64,000 nt of DNA from Bimuria novae-zelandiae CBS 107.79 (GCA_010015655.1 ML976676.1:188712-252711), one strand, 5' to 3'. Counted from the first letter of the stretch, positions 23,149 to 34,169 are shown. Numbers and translations: made by a program. The notes: generated by a model from the sequence alone, not told the origin.

Positions 23149-24396
23149 TCCTCTTGCTCTCCCGACCTATACAAGGCAGCACCGATACCCAGCTATCCAG
23201 CTTGAATACCCCGATAGAGACGAAGATTCAAAAATCCCGATGTTAAAAAGCAACTGGATTAGTATTTATTTTTCTGTCCGCGCCGCATATGGGCTTCCCA
23301 CTCGGGGGCCACATCATGTTTTATGCACGTACTACCCGAAAATGCGTCATCGAAGAGAAGAAAAATTCCGAGTCGGTCAGACTCAGCAAGTTCCAATCCA
23401 AGATCTCAGCATAGGCAGAGATAAGCTGGCGTTGCGGCTCTGCGGGACTCCACTTAGTGCGGACGGGTGAGGCGTAGTGTGGGCCCGTATGACGTTTTGC
23501 AGCGTGATTTCGCTGGGTCCCATTTATTTCTTGATGGGCTTTGTGAGGAGTGCGAGTATACGCCGACTGGGTCCGATGTGGTGTGATCACTCTGGCGAGG
23601 GATATGGAGACAGCGGGAGAGAGAAATGGATAGGGGTCGTCGGAGGTGGTGTCGGATGTAAGCAAATACTTCCCTAGGTATTGTCTTTGTCACCGTGAAG
23701 TTGCGGTCATAGAGGCAGATATCGATGGACGTTCGTCCGAAGCCTCACTTCTCACATCTCGCATTTGCTAGTGTACCCGCCGTAAGCCGATGCCAGCCCG
23801 ACTTGGTGATGCCGTCTCGGTCGTGAGACGCGTTTTCGCACCGCAGGGTTCACTTACTTCACCATGTGGGTCTTCGCGGGTGATTTTCAACCTAAGCTTT
23901 TTAGTGTGGGGCTGATGATGGCAGCTCTGCACGATCAGCTCTGGAAGTTGCCGAGAATGCTTGTAGGATTGGAAAGGTGCGGAATCACATCTGCGTTGAC
24001 TTTTCTTTTGGAAGGTAGAACGAGGAATGCGGAGTTGATTTGTGGATGATGTTTATACGTGGTGGGAATATGCAAGACCCCAGCAGGTTCGTGGTGTGCA
24101 CTGCTTGAAATGTACCATGCTGTCAGTGAGGGTGTTTCGGAGGTTCATCTTCACGCTGGGAATTACGGATAGAGGGAACCAACGTGGCAGAAAGCACATC
24201 GATCCTCGCATCTCTTGTCTCTGTTGGAACTGACTTCGCAAAGCAAGACCAGCGCAATGGAAGAGCAAATGCTACATTCAAGCTACATGTACTACATGAA
24301 CACGAGGAACCAATTAAAATCAAAGACCCACACATCCAACTCCAAAACCTCTCCTTAGCAAAAGAAAACTGACCATTACTGGGCGCATAAGCACCC
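23149..24396. other. Intergenic stretch
   Basis: About 1.25 kb holding the MFS promoter region and the 3' side of the next gene. Only short ORFs; nothing recognised. Confidence 0.45.
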
Positions 24397-26040
24397 CTAC
24401 CTATACCTCTCCTCCGGATCCTCCATCGGCCTCTTCCCCTTCGCCTTCTCCGACCTCCCCACAACCTCAACCCTTTCCTCAGGCTCTTCATACTCAAACT
24501 CCTCTCCCCCAACCCCAACTTCACCCTCTATATCTCCCTCTCCCTCCTCCACCATCCTCAACACCTCCCTAAACTCCACAAACCCCGGGTCCTTCCAGTT
24601 AGCCTCTCCATGCACCTCCTTCTTATCCGCCTTCCTCCCACTCTTATCAAACACCCTCGCCCTCCCCCACCGACAAAACACCCACCCATGACACAACACC
24701 CTACTTCTAAACCCCTTCCCTTCTCCCCCCTCCCTCTCATACTTTCTCCCACGCCACTTCTTGGCTCTCCAATCGTACCCCGCCGCGCTGTGTCGCGCCT
24801 CCCACCCCCCGCGACGGTACGCAGTCAGCCCATCCATGATTAGAATCTGATTCAGCGCCTCGTCACCTCGCGCACGGCGTTTTTCCTCCTCGGAGGTGCC
24901 TGGTAGGAAGACGGTGGCCGCATTGCGCGGATGCGTCTCTTCCATGCGGCGCGCGTTGAAGGCGTCGTGTTTATCGTGGTCGAAACGGTCTTCTTTGAAG
25001 ACGGGCGCGTGGTGGTACACCGTGTGCGGGTTTGCGGACATGTGGAGGGAGAGCAGGGCGGCGAGGCCAACAATATAGGTTAGGTCTTCGAATAAGTGGC
25101 GACGGAATTTGCGGTTGTTGCGGGGCAGCAGGAAGATGGGGAGAAGGTGCAAGTATAAAGATTCGGCGATGGTGGAGACGTGATGGGCGAAGTTAGGAGG
25201 AGGGTGGAGGGTGGGGTGAGCGCTGGTGCGCGCGCCAGGGAAGAGGAGAGAGTGGAGGATTGTTGCGCTTCTTTGTTTGCGGGAGAAGCCTGAGTTGTTA
25301 GTATGTAAGCTATAGGGAGGTTTCGGTAGGGACTTACCATCGGCGTCTTTCAGCTCAAGTTGGGCGGCCTTAAGCTGGTCAAGTGTCTCGTCTTCGGCGC
25401 CGAAACATGGGTGCTTGAACACCTGCTCGACGAGTACGTTCCCGATGATACCGCACACGAGAGCGCGCCTCTTCTGGGCATTGACGAACAAGTTGTGCCA
25501 GCCCGCGTCGCCTTTCGGGCCACCGCTCGCGATGCATCCGATGATGAGCGCCGTTGCCGGGTCCAGATTCTGATACATGTCCGTGAGATATGTCATAAGC
25601 TCTTCCTTGGGCAATTGTACGTCGCTGCCTCTCTTGGTCAGTAGGCCATCAAAGAACTTGGTTGCCAGTCTTTCCGTCAAGTCCATAATCTGCCACATCA
25701 TATCGCGGATCTCGACATCGGTAATGGTATACTGTGGCTCTTCTGTCTCTTTGAGAATCCTGCACAGAGCATTCGCCGAGTCTTGCTTTAGAATTTGTTC
25801 GACGCGCTTCAAGGGTGCAGTGGACCATTCTTCGAAGTGCGGACGGGGGTCGGGCTGTGGTTCCGCTACTTTTTTGGGGATGGCTGCAGACTTGCGGGAG
25901 CCGATGTTGGCTGTAAGACTAAAGGGCTCCTCCGGAACTTTTGGTTGCGGAACCTCGGGTACGTCAATAGGCAGCTCGTCAACGTCCTCGTAATCCGCCA
26001 AGTCTGGATACTCTGGGATACTATTCCAAGTGGTCAGCAT
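24397..26040 (-). CDS. Conserved-looking hypothetical protein with an in-frame 48-nt intron
   Basis: The minus-strand frame is open for 547 codons, but 25337-25290 is a textbook intron (GTAAGT, TACTAAC, CAG) of 48 nt, a multiple of three, so reading through it does not break the frame. Splicing removes 16 residues and leaves 531. The N-terminus is acidic and proline-rich; residues about 60-235 look helical and globular (VEQILKQDSANALCRILKE, MYQNLDPATALIIGCIASGG); a central histidine-rich segment follows, then a basic KKWRGRKYEREGGEGKGF region and a very acidic tail. I do not recognise the family. The start lies only 31 bp after the stop of the next minus-strand ORF (see findings). Confidence 0.7.
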   Translation of the reverse strand: MLTTWNSIPEYPDLADYEDVDELPIDVPEVPQPKVPEEPFSLTANIGSRKSAAIPKKVAEPQPDPRPHFEEWSTAPLKRVEQILKQDSANALCRILKETEEPQYTITDVEIRDMMWQIMDLTERLATKFFDGLLTKRGSDVQLPKEELMTYLTDMYQNLDPATALIIGCIASGGPKGDAGWHNLFVNAQKRRALVCGIIGNVLVEQVFKHPCFGAEDETLDQLKAAQLELKDADGKSLPKPPYSLHTNNSGFSRKQRSATILHSLLFPGARTSAHPTLHPPPNFAHHVSTIAESLYLHLLPIFLLPRNNRKFRRHLFEDLTYIVGLAALLSLHMSANPHTVYHHAPVFKEDRFDHDKHDAFNARRMEETHPRNAATVFLPGTSEEEKRRARGDEALNQILIMDGLTAYRRGGWEARHSAAGYDWRAKKWRGRKYEREGGEGKGFRSRVLCHGWVFCRWGRARVFDKSGRKADKKEVHGEANWKDPGFVEFREVLRMVEEGEGDIEGEVGVGGEEFEYEEPEERVEVVGRSEKAKGKRPMEDPEERYR

Positions 26041-26071
26041 ATTTGCTCAGTCCAGCAAGAGCCGCGAAATC

Positions 26072-27028
26072 CTATGACACGGCTTTCACACGGGATCGCG
26101 GGTGAACTTGCTTGGGGTCAAATCTATTGGGAATGAGCTTTCCCGGCCTATTCATTTCAACTCTGACATCGTCCAGACTAGGCAATTCATCTTCAGGATC
26201 TTCAGGTTGGACGACGCTGTCCCTTCGATGGTCTTTCTCTTGCACTGCCTCTGGAATAAGCTTTGGCGCTGGCTGTTCAAATGGCTTCCGCGACAGCATC
26301 TGCTCTTGCCTTCGCACTCGCACCACACGTTCTCGGTCAAAAGGCGGCGGCGCCCAATACTTACGACCCCACTCGCCCTCGCTGAGGTCTTTATCAGGAT
26401 CTTCCTCTTTCTCCTGGAGTCGCCGCTGAATGTCGTCCTCGGTAACTTCAGGCTCCTCATACTCAGCCGGTCCGCCGCCCGTGATAGCGGACATAACATT
26501 AATTGCAGCGCTGGCTATGCTGTTACCGATGTTGCCAAAGAAGCTCAGTCGTTCGTTTCGCACCCTCTCAACGGAGACGCGTCTCGCTGAGGAGAATCGT
26601 CGCTTCTGCTGGCTGGTGGAAAGGCGAGTGGACCAACGGTGGGATGCAGACCTGGTTCGCGCACGATTAAGTTCCTGGCTGTTTCTGTGTCTGGCGAAAG
26701 TCGTAGGTAGTGGTACGTCGTCATTACCCGAAAGCTCGGTGTCGGTTCCGGACAGCGCACCCCTAGCCAGGCACTGCGGAGCGTCGCTTTCTTCGCTGTC
26801 TTCGCTGTCTTCGGAATCCTCGGTATAGCGGGCAGCACACCTTGCAGATGATCGTGGAGTAGCATAGTGACGAGTTTTGTACGCTTGAGAAGGCCGCTGT
26901 AGTTCCTCCCTAGCCTTGCGCTTGCCGCATCGTGCAGGTTCAAGGTAGGACATCGAGTCATCATCTAAATCTTCAAAGCCAAAGAACCAGCCAAACGTGT
27001 TACCGATGCCGTCCCAGAATGAAGCCAT
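26072..27028 (-). CDS. Hypothetical acidic/basic low-complexity protein
   Basis: The minus-strand frame is open from 27331, but the likely start is ATG 27028 (MASFWDGIGNTFGWFFGFED), giving 318 residues. An amphipathic, tryptophan/phenylalanine-rich N-terminus is followed by an acidic repeat (EDSEDSEDSEESD, about 70-82), serine/arginine-rich stretches and a second hydrophobic stretch (SFFGNIGNSIASAAINVMS). A charged C-terminal region (DDIQRRLQEKEEDPDKDLSE, SLDDVRVEMNRPGKLIPNRF) completes it. No known domain is recognised. It is followed after 31 bp by the ATG of the next gene on the same strand; the two could be one gene. Confidence 0.6.
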   Translation of the reverse strand: MASFWDGIGNTFGWFFGFEDLDDDSMSYLEPARCGKRKAREELQRPSQAYKTRHYATPRSSARCAARYTEDSEDSEDSEESDAPQCLARGALSGTDTELSGNDDVPLPTTFARHRNSQELNRARTRSASHRWSTRLSTSQQKRRFSSARRVSVERVRNERLSFFGNIGNSIASAAINVMSAITGGGPAEYEEPEVTEDDIQRRLQEKEEDPDKDLSEGEWGRKYWAPPPFDRERVVRVRRQEQMLSRKPFEQPAPKLIPEAVQEKDHRRDSVVQPEDPEDELPSLDDVRVEMNRPGKLIPNRFDPKQVHPRSRVKAVS

Positions 27029-28384
27029 TTCGATGCGATCAAAGGCGTCACCTTGTGATAGGGTTTGCGATATGCTAGAATGACGAGCCACGATTTCAGA
27101 AGCCGGCAGTCGCGACGCGACGCAACGAGAGTCAATATGATATGTAGCGGAGAAACATGCGATGAAGCAGCAAGCTGAAAGGTTTGTCTTGCGGTGCGGT
27201 TTTAACGCGCTTGTTGTGCGCTCTTTGTTGTCGGCTGCCGCATCCGGCGATGGAAATGTAGTGGACCGGAACGAGCATGTTGGCACTCCGAAAACAAAGA
27301 CACTGTATGAGACACAAGCAAATAGCACCACAAAGCTCTCTCGACAGTGACTTTGAAGCTTGATGCCGTTTTGGTTCTTCGTCGTGGTGAGCCCGTATCG
27401 CAGGAATCCTGACTAGGAAGTGTCTGGACAAGACGGTGGTCCACAAGGAACCAGAATCGAATTACAGTCCTAGTGCCGTCCAGAGACAATGCTATACCAC
27501 TGAATAGTATGCAGATAATGCAGTATCGGCCGATAAGTCTGTGGAGTGTCCATCTTTCGAGACTCACAGTGATGATGCAACACTATCAATGAATGAAGGT
27601 ACGGGCAGGACACCGCAGGACCATTGCTTGTCATGTGGATAAAAAACAAAGGAGTGACCAAAGCAAGTACTTCGTTAAAGCAAATACACACAGTGAGCAG
27701 TAACCCAAAGGCTTCCATCGCGTCGCAGTCTTGTACGATAACAAAACTGAAATGAATATGTCCGAAAACCACACCACGCACTCATGATAAGACTCGTAGA
27801 AAGAATGATTGGACGAAGATTTTTACCAGAGAGTACCGTCTCGATACAGCCCTTACTTCTGGAATGACGCCAATATAGCTGTCTCTTGTAACTGTCGGAC
27901 CTGCGCTCCCTCGGAATTTGGAAGCACGAACTGCATTGTCGCGCATCCAGGTCCAATTACGGTTGAAGCGCAGCAGCACTTCGACCTTGGCCGCCCTTAG
28001 AGTACGTGGTAGAAGGGACTGCACCTTGCAAAGTTCGCCTGGTTCGCGCTTCCGGGGATCGCAGACACACGCCCGGCATCCAGGTTTTTGGCAAGTCCAC
28101 GAAGGACCTTCGAATTGAGTGACATGTTCTAGACCTGGCCAAGCGCTTTAGTAGTACGCAGGCAGTGGATGGAAAGATCCTCACCCAGCGCGCTTCGGAA
28201 CGCTTGTGCATATCCATGCGTTTCTGCGGGCGTATGCGTGCAAGACGGCGATGTCAGAACTCACCATGAGCGATAGTCATGGACGAGGATAGCATATCCT
28301 AGCAGATGGCGAAGGCGCGTTTTTTTGTGCCATATACCGCTTCCTCATTCGAAATGTGATGTTGTACCAACTCCTCTTCTCCTC
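27029..28384. other. Intergenic stretch
   Basis: About 1.35 kb with only short overlapping ORFs. No domain or credible gene structure seen. Confidence 0.4.
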
Positions 28385-29228
28385 TCATCTCCCACCCCTC
28401 TCCCCCTCCTCCCACATCCTCACCAAGCTCTCCTTCCCACTACTCAAGTGCTTATTAATCAACTTCAAAGCATGATTCGGCGTCCGATACCCATGCGGCG
28501 GCCTCTTGCTCACATCGCTCAGCCCCACATGCGGCACCTTCTTCTCTAAGTCCAGCTGCGCAATGCTCTTCATCGGGCGGAAGAAATTATAATATGGCTG
28601 TCTCTCCACGTAGTCCTGGTGCACGGCTCGGCTCCGGTCCACCGTCACCTGGAACCACTTGCTCACTATTTTCTGCGGGGCGAAAGGCGGCGCGAAAGGG
28701 AGTGGTGGCTTCGGAGGTGTGGGTGAAGACGAGGGCGTAGGCGATGTGCGGGTCAGGAGCTTCGAGGGGCGGAGGATTTCGTCGATGCCGTCGACCGTGT
28801 GTGTGGGCGCATTGTTGGTGTAGTCGCCTTCTTCTTCGACGTCTTCGAGCGCGTATTCGTCTACTTCGGTGGCCGTTTGGGGCGTGTGTTCGGTGCGCTC
28901 GAGGGCGAAGCGGATGGGAGACGCGTCAAGGGCTTGTTGGGCGGAGGATTGGTCACGGTAGATTACCAGCGCGGAGTTTGGAGCCGGAGAATGGTACTCA
29001 AACTGCATCATTGACCAATTAGCTTTCTATTCCACTCCTCGCGCGGCAATTGCTGCTGTGGGACAGGGGAAGGCCTACCTGCAGGTTGTAGTACTTGGAG
29101 ATGTCACCAAAGCGCTGCATCACGCGGTAGATCTCGCGGCTTTCAGACAAATTGGAAGGCCGCGGGACAATGTGCAGATGGACGAAGCGCTGGGCGAGGA
29201 GCTCCGTCGAGGCGCGTCGGACGGCCAT
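28385..29228 (-). CDS. Hypothetical protein with RRM-like N-terminal segment
   Basis: Exon 1 (29228-29079) and exon 2 (29002-28385) join in phase 0 across a 76-bp intron (GTAGGC..CTAAT..GCAG), giving 255 residues. The N-terminus (MAVRRASTELLAQRFVHLHI) is basic and amphipathic, compatible with a mitochondrial presequence. Residues about 17-85 resemble an RRM-type alpha/beta arrangement: LHIVPRPSNLSESREIYRVM, then FGDISKYYNLQFEY, then NSALVIYRDQSSAQQAL. A disordered linker follows, then a C-terminal block (DRSRAVHQDYVERQPYYNFF ... LSDVSKRPP) that looks conserved. I do not recognise the family with confidence. A mitochondrial RNA-related role is only a guess. Confidence 0.65.
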
Positions 29229-29705
29229 TGTGAAGTGTGATGTTGCGATGGCGATCTGACGCGTCCCGAGTTTTGCAAAAGTCCGACTGGTGGGTCCCTG
29301 GAAGGTACTGATACAAGGTTCGCAGATCGTCACGTGGGGCTGTTTCACTCGAGAACTCCGATTCGATCAAGATGTGTCAATCACAAGACAGCGAAAGAGG
29401 TTGGGAGGTGGCAGGTGCTTGTATTCACATGTATGGGTATCTTGCGCGATCTTCGCGTGTCCAAAACGCCAGGCTCAACCACTGAGGGAGCTCCTCTACC
29501 TAATCAATGACAGTGTGTTTCCCGTCCGACCCAGTCCATGCACCTGATCTTCTCCATATTAGAACAATATCTAGTAATGATAGTTTTTACGCCCAGCCCG
29601 AGTCGCCCTGATATCCCATGTGAAAAGCAAGTGGTATAACGCGTCCATCCAAAAACCCAAAACACCGTCGCAATGCATCCGATAAAATTCAAAAACAAAT
29701 GGCAA
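29229..29705. other. Short intergenic stretch
   Basis: Gap between two minus-strand genes. Nothing recognised. Confidence 0.45.
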
Positions 29706-30341
29706 TCACCTCGAATGCCTCTTCGCCAATTTTGAGAGAGAGCAGGTCGAGCGCCGCATACGTGGCCGCTTCGACACTCTCGCGCTGCCGTCGATGCGGT
29801 CGCCGGCCCGGTAATGCGGCAGCATGGAGCGCATCTGCTCTTTAGCCGTTGGCGTGTAGTCCATGCCCACACCCTCGTCCTCCCCCAACGAAGATACCGA
29901 AGATCGCTTCGACTTGGGCTCACAGAGGTGGCACTGGTCTTCCACTTCGATCATCTTCTCGACTAACGACGAAATGTCTTTGATGTGGGATACGGAACAC
30001 TGCATGCGTACATTGGCCTGTCGTTGCATCCGTAAGGTTGCAGCGTTCATTCGCGCAGTGGAGAGTTGGGTTGGTTCGGGTAGGTGGTTTGCGAAGGTGT
30101 CCTCGTCGCTCGGGGGCGTAAGCGGCTCGTACTGGGCTCTGAACTTGGGGTCGACCACGACACGCAGGTCCTGCTTGCCGAGTGCTAGCACCAGTTCGTT
30201 CATATCGCAAGGCGGCGGTGTTGGTGGCCGTGCGGGAAATAGCGAGGGCGACATTGATGTGGGTGACGCGCTTTCCGTGCAGAGTGGTTCAGGCAGGCGC
30301 GACGGCGTGTCGAAAGAGAAGTCACGGAAGAGTGACGCCAT
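29706..30341 (-). CDS. Hypothetical protein (211 residues)
   Basis: The frame is open from 30470, but the natural start is ATG 30341 (MASLFRDFSFDTPSRLPEPL), giving 211 residues. A proline/serine-rich N-terminus (FPARPPTPPPCDMNELVLAL) is followed by DLRVVVDPKFRAQYEPLTPP, a helical stretch with DISSLVEKMIEVEDQCHLC (a CxxC pair), and a basic serine/arginine-rich C-terminus. The family is not recognised. The regular alternation of structured and disordered segments and ATG context suggest a real gene. Confidence 0.55.
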   Translation of the reverse strand: MASLFRDFSFDTPSRLPEPLCTESASPTSMSPSLFPARPPTPPPCDMNELVLALGKQDLRVVVDPKFRAQYEPLTPPSDEDTFANHLPEPTQLSTARMNAATLRMQRQANVRMQCSVSHIKDISSLVEKMIEVEDQCHLCEPKSKRSSVSSLGEDEGVGMDYTPTAKEQMRSMLPHYRAGDRIDGSARVSKRPRMRRSTCSLSKLAKRHSR

Positions 30342-31237
30342 GGTAGCGGGAGAGCAGCAGAGGCGCAGCGTAGGTCGGGCGGGACGAGTGTTAATGTACG
30401 GAAGATCTGGTATCGCCGTGACGATGTGCCCATCAGCACGAGGGATTCGGGCGGTACATAAGGCGTACAAGATCCCTCAAGATGCAGCGCCAAGCTGACG
30501 GCGCGGTTCCGGTAGTGTGGGTGGATAACGGTGCGCGCTCTCCAAACCCACAGTGGAACTGGACAGCGTGTGCAATTGCCACCCGTGCCGTCCACTCACA
30601 GCCTGCCCCGGTCGGTGGTGGCGGTTCGTCCGTGTAACGGCGACCTCGCATTTTGGGGAGCACCCCAAACGGCCCACGACTCGCTGCAACGCTGGACGGT
30701 TCGAGTCACCTCCGCCCGGTCCACACCCCGAATGCCGCCGTGACAGCGAAACTTTGACGACTCAGCCTCCGCGGGGAGAGCTTCGAGATGCTCCAGATGC
30801 ACACGGTAAAACTGCAGGCTGAACTGCCGGGGTCGATGCATTGAGACAGCTGATGTACGCCGAGCCGCTAACCCGCGCTAGAAGCCGTGGAAGATCGTCA
30901 TCGTCCTGCATCGCGCCCCAACCGCCCACCAAACAACCTCTATGATCTGCAGAACCTCGCCCACTAAACTAGCGGAACTGAGCCGCTGTGCAAACCACCA
31001 ACGAGACGAACTGTTGTTTCGCAGCGTCTCATTTAGCTGGGCGCCAGTTCTAGATGTCGTTCTGCAGCACCGACCCATCATTTCTGGGGCTGGACCGCAA
31101 TGGTGGGAATAATCTTTCTTACGCCCGGCTCACCCCTCCGCCTGTCTGACATCCCTTTTCTCCTTTTCGAGTCAAGAACCAACCCAACGGCCTGGATCCG
31201 GGCGCATTGTCTCCTTTCTTATCGATGCTGCAGGTGC
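30342..31237. other. Intergenic stretch left of the transposon island
   Basis: Normal-composition DNA with short ORFs on both strands, no recognisable gene. It ends at the left inverted repeat of the piggyBac-like element. Confidence 0.45.
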
Positions 31238-31269
31238 TCCTATCCCCCGCACTGTCAAAATCTGCCACA
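31238..31269 (+). repeat. Left terminal inverted repeat of piggyBac-like element
   Basis: Starts TCCTATCCCCCGCACTGTCA and continues to CTGCCACA. It is exactly the reverse complement of 33486-33517. Confidence 0.9.
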
Positions 31270-31385
31270 AACGACGCGCCAATCAGCGTCTAGTCGATCT
31301 CAACACCAAATTTGAATTGTGATGACGGCAATTTTTGTTTTACAGCCAAAATCGACCTCTTTCGAAATTGCTAGCACATGCAAAC

Positions 31386-33364
31386 ATGCCAAATCCTGCG
31401 TCTGCCGTTAGCAACGATCCTGACTTCGTAAAATACACAAAATACTCACAAAAACGAGGTGTTTTACCTGACTTACCGTCCACGCCGCTACCGCAATGGA
31501 GACCTCTCGAAATCAACAACCCACGTACTTTTGGAGTCGCTGATTTACCTGAGGGTACTGACAGAGGCTCTCTAATTGCCCTCTTTGACTTGTTTTTCGA
31601 CGCCGAGGTCATGGAGCAGATCGCACACTTTACCAACGATCGCGCTGCTCATGCGCACCCTCAGCTGCCCTCCGCGAGAGGCTGGAAACCTACGTCGCCA
31701 GGAGAGCTGTATACGTACTTTGCAATTGTCGTATATATGGCCGTCCACAGAGAGCCGTCGCTGGCAGAATATTGGAGTCGCGGTCACAAAAACGCGCCTA
31801 CTCACAAGCTCAACGACTTCATGGGCTGTACGCGCTGGCACCAGCTAGATCGCTACCTGTACACTGCGGAAGTTAGTCAGACTTTTCAGTCACCTTTTGG
31901 CAGGGTGTGGGATCTCTCAGAGCTCCTCCGCGCGCGCTCTCTGCAGTACTGGCGCCCTGGCAAGCACCTCTGCGTCGACGAGGCTATTGCCAGATTTACT
32001 GGACGTGCTAGCGAGGTGGTAATCATTAAGACAAAGCCTACACCTGAGGGCTTTAAAATCTGGTGTCTGGCAAACGATGGAGTCGTCCTGAACTGGTTAT
32101 TTCATGCCAGAGGCAAAGGCCGCGGCCCTGTCAATTTACCGACCTTTACTGACGCTGACGCGCAGGCTTTTACACCCACAGAGTCAGTACCCGTCGCTCT
32201 CGTCCTCGCCGTTGACGCTGATGGTCAGCGCCTTTTTCCGTCGGGTCTCCACATTGTGTGGGACGACAATCTGTTCAACACCATACCCATGCTTGAATAC
32301 CTGCGGCGGCAAGGCGTGGGTTGCGCAGGGACGGTCCGGACGACCAAGACAACGACCGAAGAGACTTTTGAAGACGCTGCGCGCGTGGAGTTGCAAGCCG
32401 AGGACGTCAGCGTCAAAGGGCGCGCCCGCCAGAAGGTGGCAAAGGAGCGCTTTTCGAGCAGCCTTATGCGTCTGAAAACGCAGTTTACAAAGCACATGGA
32501 GTGGGGAGAGATCAGATGGGACTTGTCAAAGAGCGGAGAAGTCCTACAGGCAGCGTGGAGAGACAATCAGGTCGTCCTTTTTGCCTCTACCGTCGCAGAG
32601 CGTAAGTTTGTCGTCTCAACACTATGGCCTTGGCACGCTGACGATAGTCGCCACCAGCGATCCAGGTCATCATGAAGCTCCGCCGACGCTCCAAAATGAG
32701 CCAAAACAACAAGGGGATCTTTGAAAAAGCCTTTGGCAACGAGCCTGTGAGGCTGCTGGGCATACCGCAGATGATTGACGACTACAATTGTCACAAAACT
32801 GAGGTTGATCGCTTTGATCAGACGAAGGCGTATTACTCGACCCAGCAAGTTAAGCGTCGTACCTGGCGACCTTTGCTCTACTTTCTGCTCGACCTGACGC
32901 TTAACAACGTGTACAGGCTGTCCTCATACTCTGACGCTGCCGCCGCCAAAAGGAGCGGCCACAAAAGGTTCCTATACGACCTCATTGAGCAGCTTTTCGA
33001 CCGCGGGACGCGTCTCTGCAACGCAGGAGCAAAGCGCAAGAGATCAGACGACGTCGTTGTCGCTGAGGAGAGCTCCCATCGCTCCGCAAACCTGTATAAA
33101 CAGGCAAAGACTTGTGTACTTTGTGCGGAGCGTGGGCGACGCCAGCACAAGTCTCAGCCTCCCAGGGTAGCTCTGGGTCACGTTCAAGGCAATTTACAGT
33201 CTCCTCGACCTCCTCAGCGTACTCCGCGTACGCGCTTTGGGTGTAGTCTCTGCCAACTGCCTATGTGTAGGCCTGAAGTACGCCCTGAGTGCTGGCAGGA
33301 GCACCTCCGCCGACTGCAAACAATCAAGTCAATTGACACCACCAAGAGCTCAATTATTAAGTAA
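31386..33364 (+). CDS. piggyBac-like transposase (DDE_Tnp_1_7 type)
   Basis: Exon 1 (31386-32601) and exon 2 (32658-33364) join in phase across a 56-bp intron (GTAAGT..CACCAG), giving 640 residues. Family landmarks in order: YFAIVVYMAVHREPSLAEYW, then the first catalytic Asp in HLCVDEAIARFTGR, the second in HIVWDDNLFNTIPMLEYLR, and the third region KTEVDRFDQTKAYYST. A C-terminal cysteine-rich finger is present (CVLC, then CSLCQLPMCRPEVRPECWQ), as in piggyBac proteins, where it binds the inverted repeats. Cut-and-paste transposition in the nucleus is known for the family. All landmark residues I can check are intact, so the gene could be functional. The start ATG at 31386 is inside the element, 117 bp from the left repeat. 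Confidence 0.85.
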
Positions 33365-33485
33365 TTTAAGTTAAGTACGAGTAAAAATGCAGATTGTATA
33401 AGAATCTACAGCCAAACTTCATAAATCTCGGTGTTCATGCAGAATCGGAGCTATCGTCCGATTGGCCACTAGCAAGAAGTCCGCC

Positions 33486-33517
33486 TGTGGCAGATTTTGA
33501 CAGTGCGGGGGATAGGA
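33486..33517 (-). repeat. Right terminal inverted repeat of piggyBac-like element
   Basis: TGTGGCAGATTTTGACAGTG and onward to GATAGGA; exact reverse complement of the left repeat. Confidence 0.9.
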
Positions 33518-34169
33518 TAGGGGCCATTCGATAGAGCTTTTTCTGCCTCAGACTTGCTCCTGCCAAGTGTCAACTGCGTTGCCATTCTTGGTGCCTAGTC
33601 GAGGCCGGGTTTAGTCCCCGCCATAATGCAAAGCCTCGACCTCATGCACGTTAGTTCTCTACATGATTGGGGGTTTCCCGCTATTTCGAATGCCCGAATA
33701 TCCTCCGGCTTGGTGAGCTAAAGCACAAGTAATTCAGGTCGCCAACATGGCATTCGCTATTGGATGGCATTCTCTCCGAGGGCCAATAGAACACAGTAGA
33801 TGCGGAAGGCGAGGGATCTTCATCCGACGCAAGGAGCAACCTGGTGCGGCTGCTTTCTCGGGTCGATGCTCCAAGGAGAAAAGAAAGCCCTGGCCATCAA
33901 CTGGCTGTCAACTCCACAAGCTAATCTGCCACTCTCAGTATCGATATCTTCACTGGTTGCTCTATCTTTTGGAATGGTCGCAGCAAGCGAGAATTCGCTC
34001 TGCCCGCAGGTCATCGAGGCGACAGCTTTCATCTGATCTTATCCAATCGTACCTTTTAACGCAAGGTGGCTGTTGCGCAATACGGTACCTGAGCATCACG
34101 GGAACTAAACTCGTCGCGTTAGATAGTCTCCACTAAATCCTTCGCTCCGTCTTCAATTTCACGCGAGTA
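33518..34169. other. Spacer between two transposons
   Basis: Normal-composition DNA with short ORFs; nothing recognised. It ends at a TA dinucleotide that begins the mariner target duplication. Confidence 0.4.

Larger units (their letters stand above)
31238..33517 (+). mobile_element. Nearly intact piggyBac-like DNA transposon, not RIP-mutated
   Basis: A 2.28-kb element bounded by perfect 32-bp inverted repeats that enclose a complete transposase gene. Composition is normal: CpA/TpG are not depleted and the frame has no internal stops, in contrast to the RIP-damaged elements nearby. The inner flanks of the repeats share a further imperfect segment (GCCAATC). I could not find a TTAA target duplication at the ends, so the exact boundary is uncertain or the target sites have changed. 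Confidence 0.85.

Noticed and set aside
30600..30720. GGTTCGAGTC box resembling a tRNA T-arm
   Set aside because: No D-arm or acceptor stem could be paired upstream.
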